Assembly (NCBI RefSeq): GCF_016463645.1
Contig: NZ_JAEMQX010000039.1
Location: 1-32,122 of the forward strand
Source: Sphingopyxis sp.
GTDB taxonomy: Bacteria > Pseudomonadota > Alphaproteobacteria > Sphingomonadales > Sphingomonadaceae
DNA: 32,122 nt
Reading direction: 5' to 3'
This document shows, piece by piece, positions 15,806 to 23,421 of this stretch. The first letter of the stretch is position 1; every line of letters begins with the position of its first letter. The translations under genes were made by a program, and so were the position numbers. Below the pieces are notes generated by a model. That model was not told the origin of the DNA. It ran no database searches and was given only the letters and a program-made list of their open reading frames with translations.

Positions 15806-16539
15806 GCCTTCCACCCGCTGTGAATTGCGACCAGACCGCCGAGGATCGGCTCGACCTTCACCGCGGTGAAGCCCGCTTCGCGGATCATCTTCGCGAATTC
15901 GGGCATCGGCGGGAAGCGACGGATCGATTCGATCAGGTAGCGATAGCTGTCCTCGTCGTCGGCGATCAGCTTGCCGAGCTTCGGCACCAGATGATGCGAA
16001 TAGGCATCGTAGGCCTGCGCGAAGCCCGGCCATTCGTTGGTCGAGAATTCGAGACAGAAGAAACGCCCGCCATAGCGCAGGACGCGGTGCGCTTCCCCCA
16101 GCGCCGCCGGAATGTCGGTGACGTTGCGGATGCCGAAGGCGATCGTATAGGCGTCGAAAAACTGGTCGGGGAAGCTCAGCTTCTCGGCATTCTGCTCGGA
16201 CCAGACAAGCGTATCGATGCCGCGCTCCGCCGCGCGTTCCATACCGACGCCGAGCATGTCGGGATTGATGTCGGCGACGGTGATGCTCGCACCGAACCGC
16301 TCCATGCGGAACGCGATGTCGCCGGTGCCGCCCGCCATGTCGAGGATCGCCTCGCCCTCGCGCGGTTTCACGCGGCGCACGAAGCGGTCCTTCCACAGCC
16401 GGTGCATGCCACCCGACATCGCGTCGTTCATGATGTCGTACTTGCGCGCGACGCGGCTGAACACCTCGCCGACCATCGCGGTCTTTTCGCCCGCGGGGAC
16501 CTGTTCATAGCCGAAGCTGACGGTGTCGGGAGTGGCCAT
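15802..16539 (-). CDS. ubiE: Ubiquinone/menaquinone C-methyltransferase UbiE
   Basis: 245 residues. This SAM-dependent C-methyltransferase acts on the 2-polyprenyl-6-methoxy-benzoquinol intermediate of ubiquinone synthesis. Visible are VFSRVARKYDIMNDAMSGGMHRLWKDRFV, of which KYDIMND is the UbiE signature, motif I ILDMAGGTGDIAFRM, DINPDMLGVG, IAFGIRNVTDI and GGRFFCLEFS. The ATG at 16539 (MATPDTVSFGYEQV) has an AAAGG site. The frame extends 23 codons further up, but that segment is Arg/Pro-rich and not part of the family. It overlaps ubiB and is divergent from mutM. Confidence 0.95.
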   Translation of the reverse strand: MATPDTVSFGYEQVPAGEKTAMVGEVFSRVARKYDIMNDAMSGGMHRLWKDRFVRRVKPREGEAILDMAGGTGDIAFRMERFGASITVADINPDMLGVGMERAAERGIDTLVWSEQNAEKLSFPDQFFDAYTIAFGIRNVTDIPAALGEAHRVLRYGGRFFCLEFSTNEWPGFAQAYDAYSHHLVPKLGKLIADDEDSYRYLIESIRRFPPMPEFAKMIREAGFTAVKVEPILGGLVAIHSGWKA

Positions 16540-16579
16540 GGATGGTGCGCCTTTGCGGGGAGATGGTGTGTTGCGTCGG

Positions 16580-16608
16580 CCTTTAGCCGGGCCTTGTCGT
16601 GCAGGCAA
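16580..16608 (-). promoter_or_regulatory. Candidate promoter of ubiE-ubiB
   Basis: On the minus strand: TTGCCT, 17 nt, TAAAGG, placing a start near 16573 and a leader of about 34 nt. On the other strand a weaker pair for mutM (TTGTCG at 16594, 17 nt, TAGCCC) interleaves with it, so the two divergent promoters would overlap. Confidence 0.4.
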
Positions 16609-16632
16609 ATGGCGCGTAGCCCGATGTGCGAT

Positions 16633-17445
16633 ATGCCAGAGCTACCCGAAGTCGAAACCACCGTCCGCGGCCTCGCGCCCTTCCTCGAAGGCCAGCGGCT
16701 GACAGCGGTCACGACATTCCGTCCCGACCTGCGCCGGCCTTTTCCTGCGGACCTCGCACAACGACTGACCGGCGCGACGGTCACCAGCCTCTCGCGCCGC
16801 GCCAAATATGGCATCGTCTCGACCGATCGCGACGATCATATGATCTTTCACCTCGGCATGTCGGGGCGCTGGCGGACCGAGGGCGGCGAGGCGGGGAAGC
16901 ACGACCATCTGCTGCTTGAAACCGGTGCGGGGCATCGCCTGTTTCTTCATGACCCAAGGCGATTCGGGTCGGTCGACCTCGTCAGCGGCGACCCGCTGAC
17001 GCTGTTTCCCGCTTTCGTGACGCTCGGCCCCGAGCCGCTGTCGGACGATTTCGACGCCGCCTGTCTGGCCAGGGCGCTCGCCGGGCGGCGCGCGCCGATC
17101 AAGGCGATGCTGCTCGATCAGACGGTCGTCGCGGGGCTCGGCAACATCTATGTCTGCGAGGCGCTCAACATGGCGAAGATTTCGCCGCTGAAGCCCGCTG
17201 CGGATGTTCCGAAGGCGAAGCTCGCCCTGCTGGTGCCCGCGATCAAGGCGGTGCTGACCGCCGCGATCGCGGCGGGCGGTTCGACTCTGCGCGACTTCCT
17301 CAGCCCCGAAGGCGACCTCGGCTATTTCGCAAAGGACTGGCGCGTCTATGGCCGCGAGGGCGAGCGATGCGAATGCGGCGGCCCGATCGCGCGGGTCGTG
17401 CAGTCGGGCCGGTCGACCTTTTATTGTCCCGAATGCCAACGGTGA
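16633..17445 (+). CDS. mutM: Formamidopyrimidine-DNA glycosylase
   Basis: 270 residues. It removes 8-oxoguanine and formamidopyrimidines from DNA and nicks the strand. The start was fixed by chemistry: after Met removal the protein must begin PELPEVET, with Pro as nucleophile and Glu next to it, so the ATG at 16633 is used and not the one at 16624. Also visible are KYGI with the beta-loop lysine, HLGMSGRW, DPRRFGSVDL, LLDQTVVAGLGNIYVCEALN (helix-two-turn-helix) and the C-terminal zinc finger CECGGP with FYCPECQR. No good ribosome binding site precedes the start. The stop lies in a hairpin shared with the convergent nth gene. Confidence 0.96.
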   Translation: MPELPEVETTVRGLAPFLEGQRLTAVTTFRPDLRRPFPADLAQRLTGATVTSLSRRAKYGIVSTDRDDHMIFHLGMSGRWRTEGGEAGKHDHLLLETGAGHRLFLHDPRRFGSVDLVSGDPLTLFPAFVTLGPEPLSDDFDAACLARALAGRRAPIKAMLLDQTVVAGLGNIYVCEALNMAKISPLKPAADVPKAKLALLVPAIKAVLTAAIAAGGSTLRDFLSPEGDLGYFAKDWRVYGREGERCECGGPIARVVQSGRSTFYCPECQR

Positions 17446-17460
17446 TTCGGCGGAATCACC
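17441..17460. terminator. Perfect hairpin between convergent mutM and nth
   Basis: GGTGATTC, loop GGCG, GAATCACC: an uninterrupted 8-bp stem. It includes the mutM stop codon and lies 17 nt from the end of nth. Neither side has a T-run, so it is not a classical intrinsic terminator. It may protect 3' ends or assist Rho-dependent ends from both directions. Confidence 0.5.
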
Positions 17461-17476
17461 GGTTCGATCACGGCCG

Positions 17477-18133
17477 TCACGCCGCCTTCCATCCCTTCGG
17501 CGCGGGCGTCTTGGGTTTGTAGCGGCAAAGATCGGCGACCGGGCAGCGCCAGCATTCGGGCGTCCGCGCCTTGCAGATATAGCGACCGTGGAGGATCAGC
17601 CAGTGGTGCGCGCCGACGCGGAAGGGCGCGGGGGTTTCCTTCTCGAGCTTCTTCTCGACCGCGAGCACCGTCTTGCCGGGCGCAAGGCCGGTGCGGTTGC
17701 CGACGCGAAAGATATGCGTGTCGACCGCGAAGGTTTCCGCTCCGAAGGCGCAGTTCATCACGACATTGGCGGTCTTGCGCCCGACGCCGGGCAGTTCGAC
17801 GAGCGTGTCGCGGTCAGCGGGCACTTCCCCGCCGAAATCGCGGACAAGGATTTCGCTGAGCGCGATGACATTCTTCGCCTTCGCGTTGAACAGCCCGATC
17901 GTCTTGATGTGCTTCTTGAGGCCATCTTCGCCGAGATCGATCATTTGCTGCGGGGTTTTCACGTCCTGAAACAGCAGCCGCGTCGCCTTGTTCACGCCGA
18001 CGTCGGTCGCCTGCGCCGACAGCACGACCGCGACGAGCAGCTGATAGGTGTTGCCGAACTCCAGCTCGGTCTCGGGGCTGGGATCGAGCTCGGCGAGACG
18101 GCGGTAGAATTCGAAAATATCGGCCTTTTTCAT
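17477..18133 (-). CDS. nth: Endonuclease III
   Basis: 218 residues. This bifunctional DNA glycosylase/AP lyase acts on oxidised pyrimidines. The helix-hairpin-helix LPGVGRKTANVVM contains the catalytic Lys, FAVDTHIFRV the catalytic Asp, and CKARTPECWRCPVADLC the four cysteines (C-x6-C-x2-C-x5-C) of the [4Fe-4S] cluster. It begins MKKADIFEFYRRL and ends in a Lys/Pro/Ala-rich tail. dapB ends four bases upstream, so the two are cotranscribed. It is convergent with mutM, so two base-excision-repair glycosylases lie end to end. Confidence 0.97.
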   Translation of the reverse strand: MKKADIFEFYRRLAELDPSPETELEFGNTYQLLVAVVLSAQATDVGVNKATRLLFQDVKTPQQMIDLGEDGLKKHIKTIGLFNAKAKNVIALSEILVRDFGGEVPADRDTLVELPGVGRKTANVVMNCAFGAETFAVDTHIFRVGNRTGLAPGKTVLAVEKKLEKETPAPFRVGAHHWLILHGRYICKARTPECWRCPVADLCRYKPKTPAPKGWKAA

Positions 18134-18137
18134 CAGC

Positions 18138-18866
18138 TCAGTTCAGCCCCAGTACCTGCGGCATCGTGTAGCGGTCGGGCTTCCGGTTCCTCAGCCACAG
18201 CGCCGCTCGCACCGCCCCGCGCGCGAAAATCATGCGGTTTTCGGCGCGATGCGAAAGCGTGATCATTTCCTCGGGCCCGGCGAAGATCACATCATGGTCG
18301 CCCGCAACGGTGCCGCCGCGCAAGCTCGCGAAGCCGATCTTGCCGTGGCCCCGCGCGCCGGTGAGGCCGTCACGGCCACGCTCGGAGCAGGTCGCGAGGT
18401 TGATCCCGCGCCCTTCGGCCGCCGCCTGTCCGAGCAGCAACGCCGTGCCGCTGGGCGCATCGACCTTCATCCGGTGGTGCATCTCGACGATTTCGATATC
18501 ATATTCGGGATCGAGCCGAGCCGCCGCCTCACGCACGAGATGCGCGAGCAGCGTGACGCCGAGCGACGTGTTGCCCGTCTGGAGCACCGCGATATCCTTC
18601 GCGGCATCGTCGATGAGATAATGGTGGCGCTCCTCGAGTCCCGTCGTGCCGATGACGATCGGCTTGCGCGCCGCGACGCAGGCATCGAGCGTCGCCTCGA
18701 GCGCGGCGGGCGAGGAGAAATCGACGAGCACATCGGCGTCCGACGCGAGCCGCAAAACATTGCCGCCCTTGTCGACCCCGCAGCTCCGCTGCCCCGCCTC
18801 GGAAATGGCGGCGGCGAGCGCGACGCCCATCCGCCCTTCGCTGCCGATAATGCCGATGCTGGTCAT
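18138..18866 (-). CDS. dapB: 4-hydroxy-tetrahydrodipicolinate reductase
   Basis: 242 residues. It reduces the product of DapA with NAD(P)H in the lysine/diaminopimelate pathway, which also supplies peptidoglycan. Seen are the dinucleotide loop IGIIGSEGRMG, VDFSSPAALEATL, VIGTTGLEE and the catalytic EMHHRMKVDAPSGTALLLG, with the His pair, the Lys and the SGT anion site. There is an AGGAAAGG-type site before the ATG. Its length is slightly short compared with E. coli (273) but normal for the clade. It shares a transcript with nth. The upstream gap to the divergent sirtuin gene is 84 nt. Confidence 0.96.
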   Translation of the reverse strand: MTSIGIIGSEGRMGVALAAAISEAGQRSCGVDKGGNVLRLASDADVLVDFSSPAALEATLDACVAARKPIVIGTTGLEERHHYLIDDAAKDIAVLQTGNTSLGVTLLAHLVREAAARLDPEYDIEIVEMHHRMKVDAPSGTALLLGQAAAEGRGINLATCSERGRDGLTGARGHGKIGFASLRGGTVAGDHDVIFAGPEEMITLSHRAENRMIFARGAVRAALWLRNRKPDRYTMPQVLGLN

Positions 18867-18950
18867 GGCTTGCCTTTCCTGCCCCCGTCATGCTGAACGA
18901 TGTCGCCCGCCTAGCGGCTGCCGCCCCCGAATCAAGAAGAACAGGATAGC

Positions 18951-19652
18951 ATGTCCCCGATCCAGAATATCGTCATCCTGACCGGCGCCGGGGTTTCGGC
19001 CGAAAGCGGGATCGACACGTTCCGCGACGCCGGAGGCCTGTGGGAGCAGCATCGCGTCGAGGATGTCGCGACGCCCGAGGCCTTCGCGCGCGATCCCGAT
19101 CTTGTCCTGCGTTTCTATGACATGCGCCGCGAGGCCATCCAGACCAAAACGCCGAACGCGGCGCACAAGGCGCTGGCGCGGCTCGACGCCGAATGGCCGG
19201 GCGAGCTGCTGATCGTGACGCAGAATGTCGACGATCTTCACGAGCGCGCAGGAGCGAAGCGGCTGATCCATATGCATGGCGAGCACCTCAACGCCTGGTG
19301 CACCGCGTGCGACAATCGCGTGCCGTGGACGGGACCATTGCTCGATCGCCCCGCGTGCAGCGCCTGCGGCATCGTCGGATATCTGCGCCCCGACATCGTC
19401 TGGTTCGGCGAGATGCCGTACAGGATGGAGGAAATCCATCACGCGCTGAACCATGCCGACCTGTTCGTGTCGATCGGAACGTCGGGCGCGGTCTATCCGG
19501 CCGCGGGATTCGTGCGCGAAGCGCGGGCGTCGGGGGCGCGGACGCTCGAACTCAATATGGAGCCGAGCCAGGGCAGCTACTGGTTCGACGAGGCACGTCA
19601 GGGCCCGGCGACGGCGCTGGTGCCCGAGTGGGTCGAGCAGATGCTCGGCTAA
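18951..19652 (+). CDS. cobB: NAD-dependent protein deacylase, sirtuin (CobB type)
   Basis: 233 residues. It removes acyl groups from lysine using NAD, releasing nicotinamide and O-acyl-ADP-ribose. The motifs GAGVSAESGIDTFRDAGGLW, TQNVDDLHERAG and the catalytic His in HMHGEH are clear. The zinc site is CTAC plus CSAC. FYDMRREA supplies the Tyr and Arg spaced Y-x2-R that mark class III sirtuins able to remove succinyl and malonyl groups. The start has only a loose AGGA site. It ends in a 4-nt convergent overlap with tadA, so the two stop codons are read from opposite strands of the same bases. The name CobB here is the sirtuin, not the cobyrinate synthase. Confidence 0.94.
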   Translation: MSPIQNIVILTGAGVSAESGIDTFRDAGGLWEQHRVEDVATPEAFARDPDLVLRFYDMRREAIQTKTPNAAHKALARLDAEWPGELLIVTQNVDDLHERAGAKRLIHMHGEHLNAWCTACDNRVPWTGPLLDRPACSACGIVGYLRPDIVWFGEMPYRMEEIHHALNHADLFVSIGTSGAVYPAAGFVREARASGARTLELNMEPSQGSYWFDEARQGPATALVPEWVEQMLG

Positions 19653-20104
19653 CGCCGGACAGCGAAAAAGTCGCGGAGCAGCGCGGCCGCTTCGGCGTCG
19701 CCGATCCCGTCATAGATTTCGGGGCGATGATGGATCGTCGGCTGCGCGAAAGTGCGCGGGCCGTGGACGACGGCGCCGCCCTTGGGATCGTCGGCGCCAT
19801 AATAGAGACGCGCGATCCGGGCGTGGGCGATCGCGCCGGCACACATCGCGCAGGGTTCGAGCGTCACATAGAGGTCGCAGCCGTCGAGCCGCTCGTTGCC
19901 GAGCTTCGCCGCCGCCATGCGAATCGCGACGATTTCGGCGTGCGCGGTCGGATCGTGCGATTCGCGTGGGCGGTTATGGCCCTCGGCGACGATCGCGCCG
20001 TGCTTGACGATCACCGCGCCGACAGGCACCTCGCCCCATTCGGCGGCGATGCGGGCGAGGTCGAGCGCGCGGCGCATCGGTTCGGGGAGCGGGAACTGGG
20101 CCAT
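19649..20104 (-). CDS. tadA: tRNA-specific adenosine deaminase
   Basis: 151 residues, normal for TadA, which converts A34 to inosine in tRNA-Arg(ACG). The zinc motif is HAEIVAIRMAA, with the catalytic Glu, and PCAMCAGAIAHARIARLYYG. GHNRPRESHDPTAHAE and DPKGGAVVHG are typical of TadA as opposed to guanine or cytosine deaminases. The C-terminus FFAVRR is also TadA-like. It overlaps the sirtuin gene by four bases at the 3' end. Confidence 0.93.
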   Translation of the reverse strand: MAQFPLPEPMRRALDLARIAAEWGEVPVGAVIVKHGAIVAEGHNRPRESHDPTAHAEIVAIRMAAAKLGNERLDGCDLYVTLEPCAMCAGAIAHARIARLYYGADDPKGGAVVHGPRTFAQPTIHHRPEIYDGIGDAEAAALLRDFFAVRR

Positions 20105-20121
20105 AAGAGCAGCCTATTCGC

Positions 20122-20150
20122 TTGACGAATCTCCCGCAAGCCGATAAGCG
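20122..20150 (+). promoter_or_regulatory. Promoter of rpmB
   Basis: TTGACG, 17 nt, TAAGCG, the best match to a sigma70 promoter in the gap. A start near 20157 gives a leader of about 100 nt. That leader contains an imperfect hairpin (CCCG, TTTTG, CGGG around 20187-20202) of unknown role and an AAGGA site before rpmB. Confidence 0.5.
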
Positions 20151-20255
20151 CGCGCCTTTCCCGGCTCACTCCGGTCCTGTGCTCCCCGTTTTGCGGGAAG
20201 TGCCCGGACGCCGATCCGAAATTTTTGACCCAGTTTTTAGACAAGGACGAAGACC

Positions 20256-20549
20256 ATGTCGCGCATCTGCGAACTGACCGGCAAGGGCCGCCAGGTTGGC
20301 CACAATGTCAGCCACGCCAACAACAAGACCAAGCGCACCTTCCTGCCCAACCTGCAGAATGTGACGTTGCTGTCGGACGCGCTCGGCAAGGGCGTGAAGC
20401 TGCGCGTGTCGACCCACGGCCTGCGTTCGGTCGAGCATAATGGCGGCCTCGACAACTGGCTGCTGAAGGCCGGTGACGACCAGCTGTCGGCGAACGCCCG
20501 CAAGCTGAAGAAGGAAGTCACGAAGAAGCTGGCCGAAAAGGCCGCCTGA
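20256..20549 (+). CDS. rpmB: 50S ribosomal protein L28
   Basis: 97 residues, a structural protein of the large ribosomal subunit. The N-terminus [20 protein letters not shown] and the following [15 protein letters not shown] are diagnostic of L28. It is strongly basic with a Lys-rich end ([13 protein letters not shown]). It is monocistronic, with its own promoter and an intrinsic terminator just downstream. Unlike in E. coli, no rpmG lies next to it, as is usual in alphaproteobacteria. Confidence 0.98.
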   Translation: MSRICELTGKGRQVGHNVSHANNKTKRTFLPNLQNVTLLSDALGKGVKLRVSTHGLRSVEHNGGLDNWLLKAGDDQLSANARKLKKEVTKKLAEKAA

Positions 20550-20573
20550 GCTTCCGAGCCTTTCGCATGGCAG

Positions 20574-20604
20574 AAGGCCGCCGGGTTTACCGCGCGGCCT
20601 TTTT
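20574..20604 (+). terminator. Intrinsic terminator of rpmB
   Basis: AAGGCCGC at 20574-20581 pairs perfectly with GCGGCCTT at 20594-20601 around a 12-nt loop, and a TTTTT run ends at 20604. It starts 24 nt after the rpmB stop. The convergent gene's stop and last codons lie inside it, so the same bases also encode the KKAAR tail of that protein. Confidence 0.85.
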
Positions 20605-21576
20605 GCTGTCCGGCGGCGGCAGGTCGACCAGTTCGAACTGCAGCAGCAGGCTGCGCTGCCAGACGTTGAAATTATCGTCGGCGACAAGCCAGAGGAAGGT
20701 GCGTCCGCCTTCTACGGAGACCGTGGCGCCCTCGTAATTTTCGGCAAGCGGCCGGGGAACGCGGCCGATCGTGCGCGCACGCACGACGGCATCCTTCCTT
20801 ATGTCGGCGGGATCGACGATCGCGACGATCGTCGTGAACACCGGATCGAAGCCGAGCCGCCGGTGGACAAGCAGGAAGCGGCCATCGGGCAGCGCCGCGG
20901 CATCGCTGACCAGCCCGCGCCCGTCCGAATCATAGAAGAAGCGGACCGGCGCGGGGCCGGGGGCAGCCGGATCGCCCGTATAGATCAGCGCCTCCCGCCC
21001 GCGCGGGTCGCGATAGGTATCTTCCGAAAAGACGACGGTCCGCCCGTCGGCGAGCCGTGCCATCGCTTCCGGACCGCGATTGGCCCGCCAATAGGGCTTC
21101 GGAAGCTTTCGCCGCGATTCGATTTTCGAAAGATCGGCATCGAGCCGCCAGATCTCGTTGACCCCTTCGAGCGCGAGCCAGACCTTGCCCGTGGCGGGGT
21201 CGATATACATCGCCTCGGTATCGGCCATGGACTTGCGCGCCGGCCGGCCGTCGACGGTCGGCAGCGCGCGAATCCGTACCGATGACACCGCGCCGCGCGA
21301 ATCGAGCGCGATCCGCGTCGCATGGCCATTGTCGCCGACGAGCAGGAAGTCCCCGGGGCCCGTCCGGGCGAGCGCGGAAAAGCCGCCGAAACGGCTGTGC
21401 GGGCTGACCAGATGCCAGCCTTTCACGAAGCGCATCATGCCCTTCGTGCCGGGCGCGAACAGGAGCGGCCGTGCCGCGGCGCGCTGTATCAGCACCTCGT
21501 CGGGGCCGCGCGTCACGGCGCCCGGCATCGGGCCGAGGGTGACGAAGATCAGGGCAGCGAGGAGGAGGCGGCGCAT
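20587..21576 (-). CDS. Secreted phytase-like esterase-domain protein
   Basis: 329 residues. The N-terminus MRRLLLAALIFVTLGPMPGAV is a signal peptide, so the protein is exported. The body matches the layout of the Phytase-like family (esterase-like activity of phytase, beta-propeller): FGGFSALARTGPGDFLLVGD, ADTEAMYIDPATGKVWLALE, NRGPEAMARLADGRTVVFSE, DAAALPDGRFLLVHRR and the C-terminal NFNVWQRSLLLQFEL. Acidic residues repeated at blade ends (DTEAM, GPEAM, NYEGA) fit metal and substrate binding in such propellers. The substrate is not known. The gene runs into the rpmB terminator at its 3' end. Confidence 0.8.
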   Translation of the reverse strand: MRRLLLAALIFVTLGPMPGAVTRGPDEVLIQRAAARPLLFAPGTKGMMRFVKGWHLVSPHSRFGGFSALARTGPGDFLLVGDNGHATRIALDSRGAVSSVRIRALPTVDGRPARKSMADTEAMYIDPATGKVWLALEGVNEIWRLDADLSKIESRRKLPKPYWRANRGPEAMARLADGRTVVFSEDTYRDPRGREALIYTGDPAAPGPAPVRFFYDSDGRGLVSDAAALPDGRFLLVHRRLGFDPVFTTIVAIVDPADIRKDAVVRARTIGRVPRPLAENYEGATVSVEGGRTFLWLVADDNFNVWQRSLLLQFELVDLPPPDSKKAAR

Positions 21577-21741
21577 CTTCAGCGGGGTTAGGGCGGCGAC
21601 ATGCGAAAGAAAAGCGTTTCGCCGCGGAAAGCTGAACAGCAGCCAACAATGATGTTCAGGCTTGGCTCAATGCGAATCGGGCAAAACATCCTCATCGACC
21701 ACAGCCCTGAAGGGCCAAACGACGAAAGAAGGAGAACGACG

Positions 21742-22143
21742 ATGAAAAAGATGGTGACCCTCTCGATCGCCGCCCTGATGTCCACCGCGACGCTGGGCCT
21801 GGCAACGCCCGCCGCGGCGCAGAACGGCTATTACGACCGCGACGGCTATTCGAGCTATTACAGCGGCTACGACCGCGACGACCGTCGCTATGACCGTCGT
21901 GGCTATCGCGGCAACGACCGCCGCGATTACCGCAACGATCGCCGCTATTACCGTGGCGACCGCCGCAACTATCGCCAGTGCGACAAGGGCACCGGCGGCA
22001 CCGTGATCGGTGCGATTGCGGGCGGCCTTGCCGGTCATGAAATCGCCGGTCGCGGCGACCGCACGGTCGGCACGATCATCGGCGGCGCCGTCGGCGCCCT
22101 CGCCGGCCGCGCGATCGACAAGGGGAATGACGGCTGCCGTTAA
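21742..22143 (+). CDS. Glycine-zipper 2TM-type envelope protein
   Basis: 133 residues from the ATG with an AAGGAG site (seven bases upstream). A signal peptide (MKKMVTLSIAALMSTATLGL, then ATPAAAQ) precedes about 50 residues dominated by Tyr, Arg and Asp in DRR and YYR-like repeats. A glycine-zipper segment follows: GTVIGAIAGGLAGHEIAGRG and TVGTIIGGAVGALAGRAI. Glycine-zipper proteins insert in or associate with the outer membrane and are often stress-linked; the role here is unknown. Two cysteines (CDKGTGG and DGCR) flank the zipper and could form a disulfide. The 165-nt upstream gap contains a 7-bp inverted repeat (CTGAACA at 21632, TGTTCAG at 21653) and a small GCCC/GGGC hairpin near 21705. 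Confidence 0.85.
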   Translation: MKKMVTLSIAALMSTATLGLATPAAAQNGYYDRDGYSSYYSGYDRDDRRYDRRGYRGNDRRDYRNDRRYYRGDRRNYRQCDKGTGGTVIGAIAGGLAGHEIAGRGDRTVGTIIGGAVGALAGRAIDKGNDGCR

Positions 22144-22183
22144 GAGGCAGTCCCGACCCCCAATAATTTCCTCTCCCCTCATG

Positions 22184-22215
22184 CCCCGTCCGGCCCTGCG
22201 CCGGGCGGGGTTTTT
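22184..22215 (+). terminator. Intrinsic terminator after the glycine-zipper gene
   Basis: An 11-bp stem, CCCCGTCCGGC with GCCGGGCGGGG (one U-G wobble), closes a 5-nt loop and is followed by TTTTT at 22211-22215. It lies 40 nt after the stop codon. Confidence 0.9.
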
Positions 22216-22298
22216 CTTGCGCCGGACCGCAGCGGGCGCGGGCCTTGCCATGAAGGCGAGGAAAGCCTAGGTTTGCCGCCAAGTGCACGTTCGCGGTT

Positions 22299-22327
22299 TT
22301 GCGGACGCGTGAGCAGACAGGTAATAA
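22299..22327 (+). promoter_or_regulatory. Strong promoter placing the start on the Ppx/GppA ATG
   Basis: TTGCGG, 17 nt, TAATAA, the most canonical -10 seen in the window. Transcription would begin about 7 nt after the -10, at 22333-22334, which is the ATG itself. This predicts a leaderless mRNA. Confidence 0.55.
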
Positions 22328-22332
22328 TAGCC

Positions 22333-23421
22333 ATGCGGCAAATGGCAGCGCCATCGAGGCGACCGCCGCGGCCGGGTCCGGCGGCGAAAGGACGAAAGGC
22401 GGGTGGCGAATCGCGCCCGTTGCCGATCACGCGGCCGCGCAGCTACGCCGCGATCGACCTTGGCACCAACAATTGCAGACTTTTGATCGCGCGCCCGCAA
22501 AATGGCGAACTCGTCGTGATCGACGCCTTTTCGCGTATCGTCCGACTGGGCGAAGGCCTGCACGGTACGGGCAAGATCAGCGAGGCGGCGATGGACCGCA
22601 CCGTCGCGGCGCTGTCGATCTGCGCCGACAAGCTCCGCCGCCGCCACGTCTCGCTGTCGCGCGCAGTCGCGACCGAAGCGTGCCGCCGCGCGAGCAATGG
22701 CGAGGAGCTCGCCGAACGCGTCCGACGCGAGACGGGGATCGTTCTCGACATCATCTCGGCCGCCGAGGAGGCGCGTCTTGCCGTGCTCGGCTGCCACAAC
22801 CTGATGGAGCCGGGCGAGGGACCCGCGCTGATCTTCGACATCGGCGGCGGTTCGACCGAGCTGATGCACGTCGACGTCTCGGACCATGATGTGAAGATCC
22901 ACGACTGGATCAGCGTGCCGTGGGGGGTCGTCTCGCTGACCGAGCACGCCCCGCTTCCCGACGACAGCCTCGCGGGGCGTCAGGCCGCCTATGCGCATAT
23001 GCGCGAGGTAACGCGCGAGGCCTTTGCCGCCTTTGCGGGACGCGCCGAACGCTTTGCCGGCCAGCCGCTGCGCCTGCTCGGCACGAGCGGCACGGTGACG
23101 ACGCTCGCCAGCGTCTTTCTGGACCTGCCGCGCTATGACCGGCGCGCAGTCGACGGGCTGGTCGTTCCGTCGGACGCGATGCGCGACATCAGCCGCCGCC
23201 TCGCCGACGCGAGTATCGCCGACCGCGCCGAAATCGCGTGCATCGGCCGCGAACGCGCCGATCTGGTCGTCGCGGGCTGCGCCATCCTCGAGAGCATCAT
23301 CGACCTCTGGCCCGCGGCGCGCGTCGGCGTCGCCGACCGCGGCATCCGCGAGGGCATATTGCGCTGCCTCGCGATGCAGGGCCGCGACATCCCTGTCACC
23401 CGCCGCGAGTATCGCAAGTGA
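22333..23421 (+). CDS. ppx: Ppx/GppA-family phosphatase
   Basis: 362 residues of the actin-like ASKHA fold. Members hydrolyse inorganic polyphosphate or pppGpp, and which one cannot be decided here. After a basic, Pro-rich N-terminus of about 35 residues come [19 protein letters not shown] (phosphate-1), [34 protein letters not shown], the [14 protein letters not shown] phosphate-2 loop and [14 protein letters not shown]. It has only the catalytic core and lacks the C-terminal HD domain of E. coli Ppx and GppA. The frame is open to a TTG at 22273, but the ATG at 22333 coincides with the predicted transcription start and has no ribosome binding site. The stop overlaps the rlmE start (GTGA). 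Confidence 0.9.
   Translation: MRQMAAPSRRPPRPGPAAKGRKAGGESRPLPITRPRSYAAIDLGTNNCRLLIARPQNGELVVIDAFSRIVRLGEGLHGTGKISEAAMDRTVAALSICADKLRRRHVSLSRAVATEACRRASNGEELAERVRRETGIVLDIISAAEEARLAVLGCHNLMEPGEGPALIFDIGGGSTELMHVDVSDHDVKIHDWISVPWGVVSLTEHAPLPDDSLAGRQAAYAHMREVTREAFAAFAGRAERFAGQPLRLLGTSGTVTTLASVFLDLPRYDRRAVDGLVVPSDAMRDISRRLADASIADRAEIACIGRERADLVVAGCAILESIIDLWPAARVGVADRGIREGILRCLAMQGRDIPVTRREYRK

Noticed and set aside
15806-16396. N-terminal extension of the ubiB frame into ubiE
   Set aside because: It runs out of frame through the coding region of UbiE. The UbiB family begins near the TTG or GTG at the junction.
15820-16632. Long plus-strand frame leading into mutM from within ubiE
   Set aside because: MutM needs Pro directly after the initiator Met; the upstream part is antisense to ubiE and would put about 270 extra residues before the nucleophile.
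18951-19652. cobB as a cobalamin gene belonging to the B12 operon
   Set aside because: The sequence is a sirtuin (GAGVSAESG, zinc cysteines); the shared name is coincidental and the gene is 7 kb from the operon.
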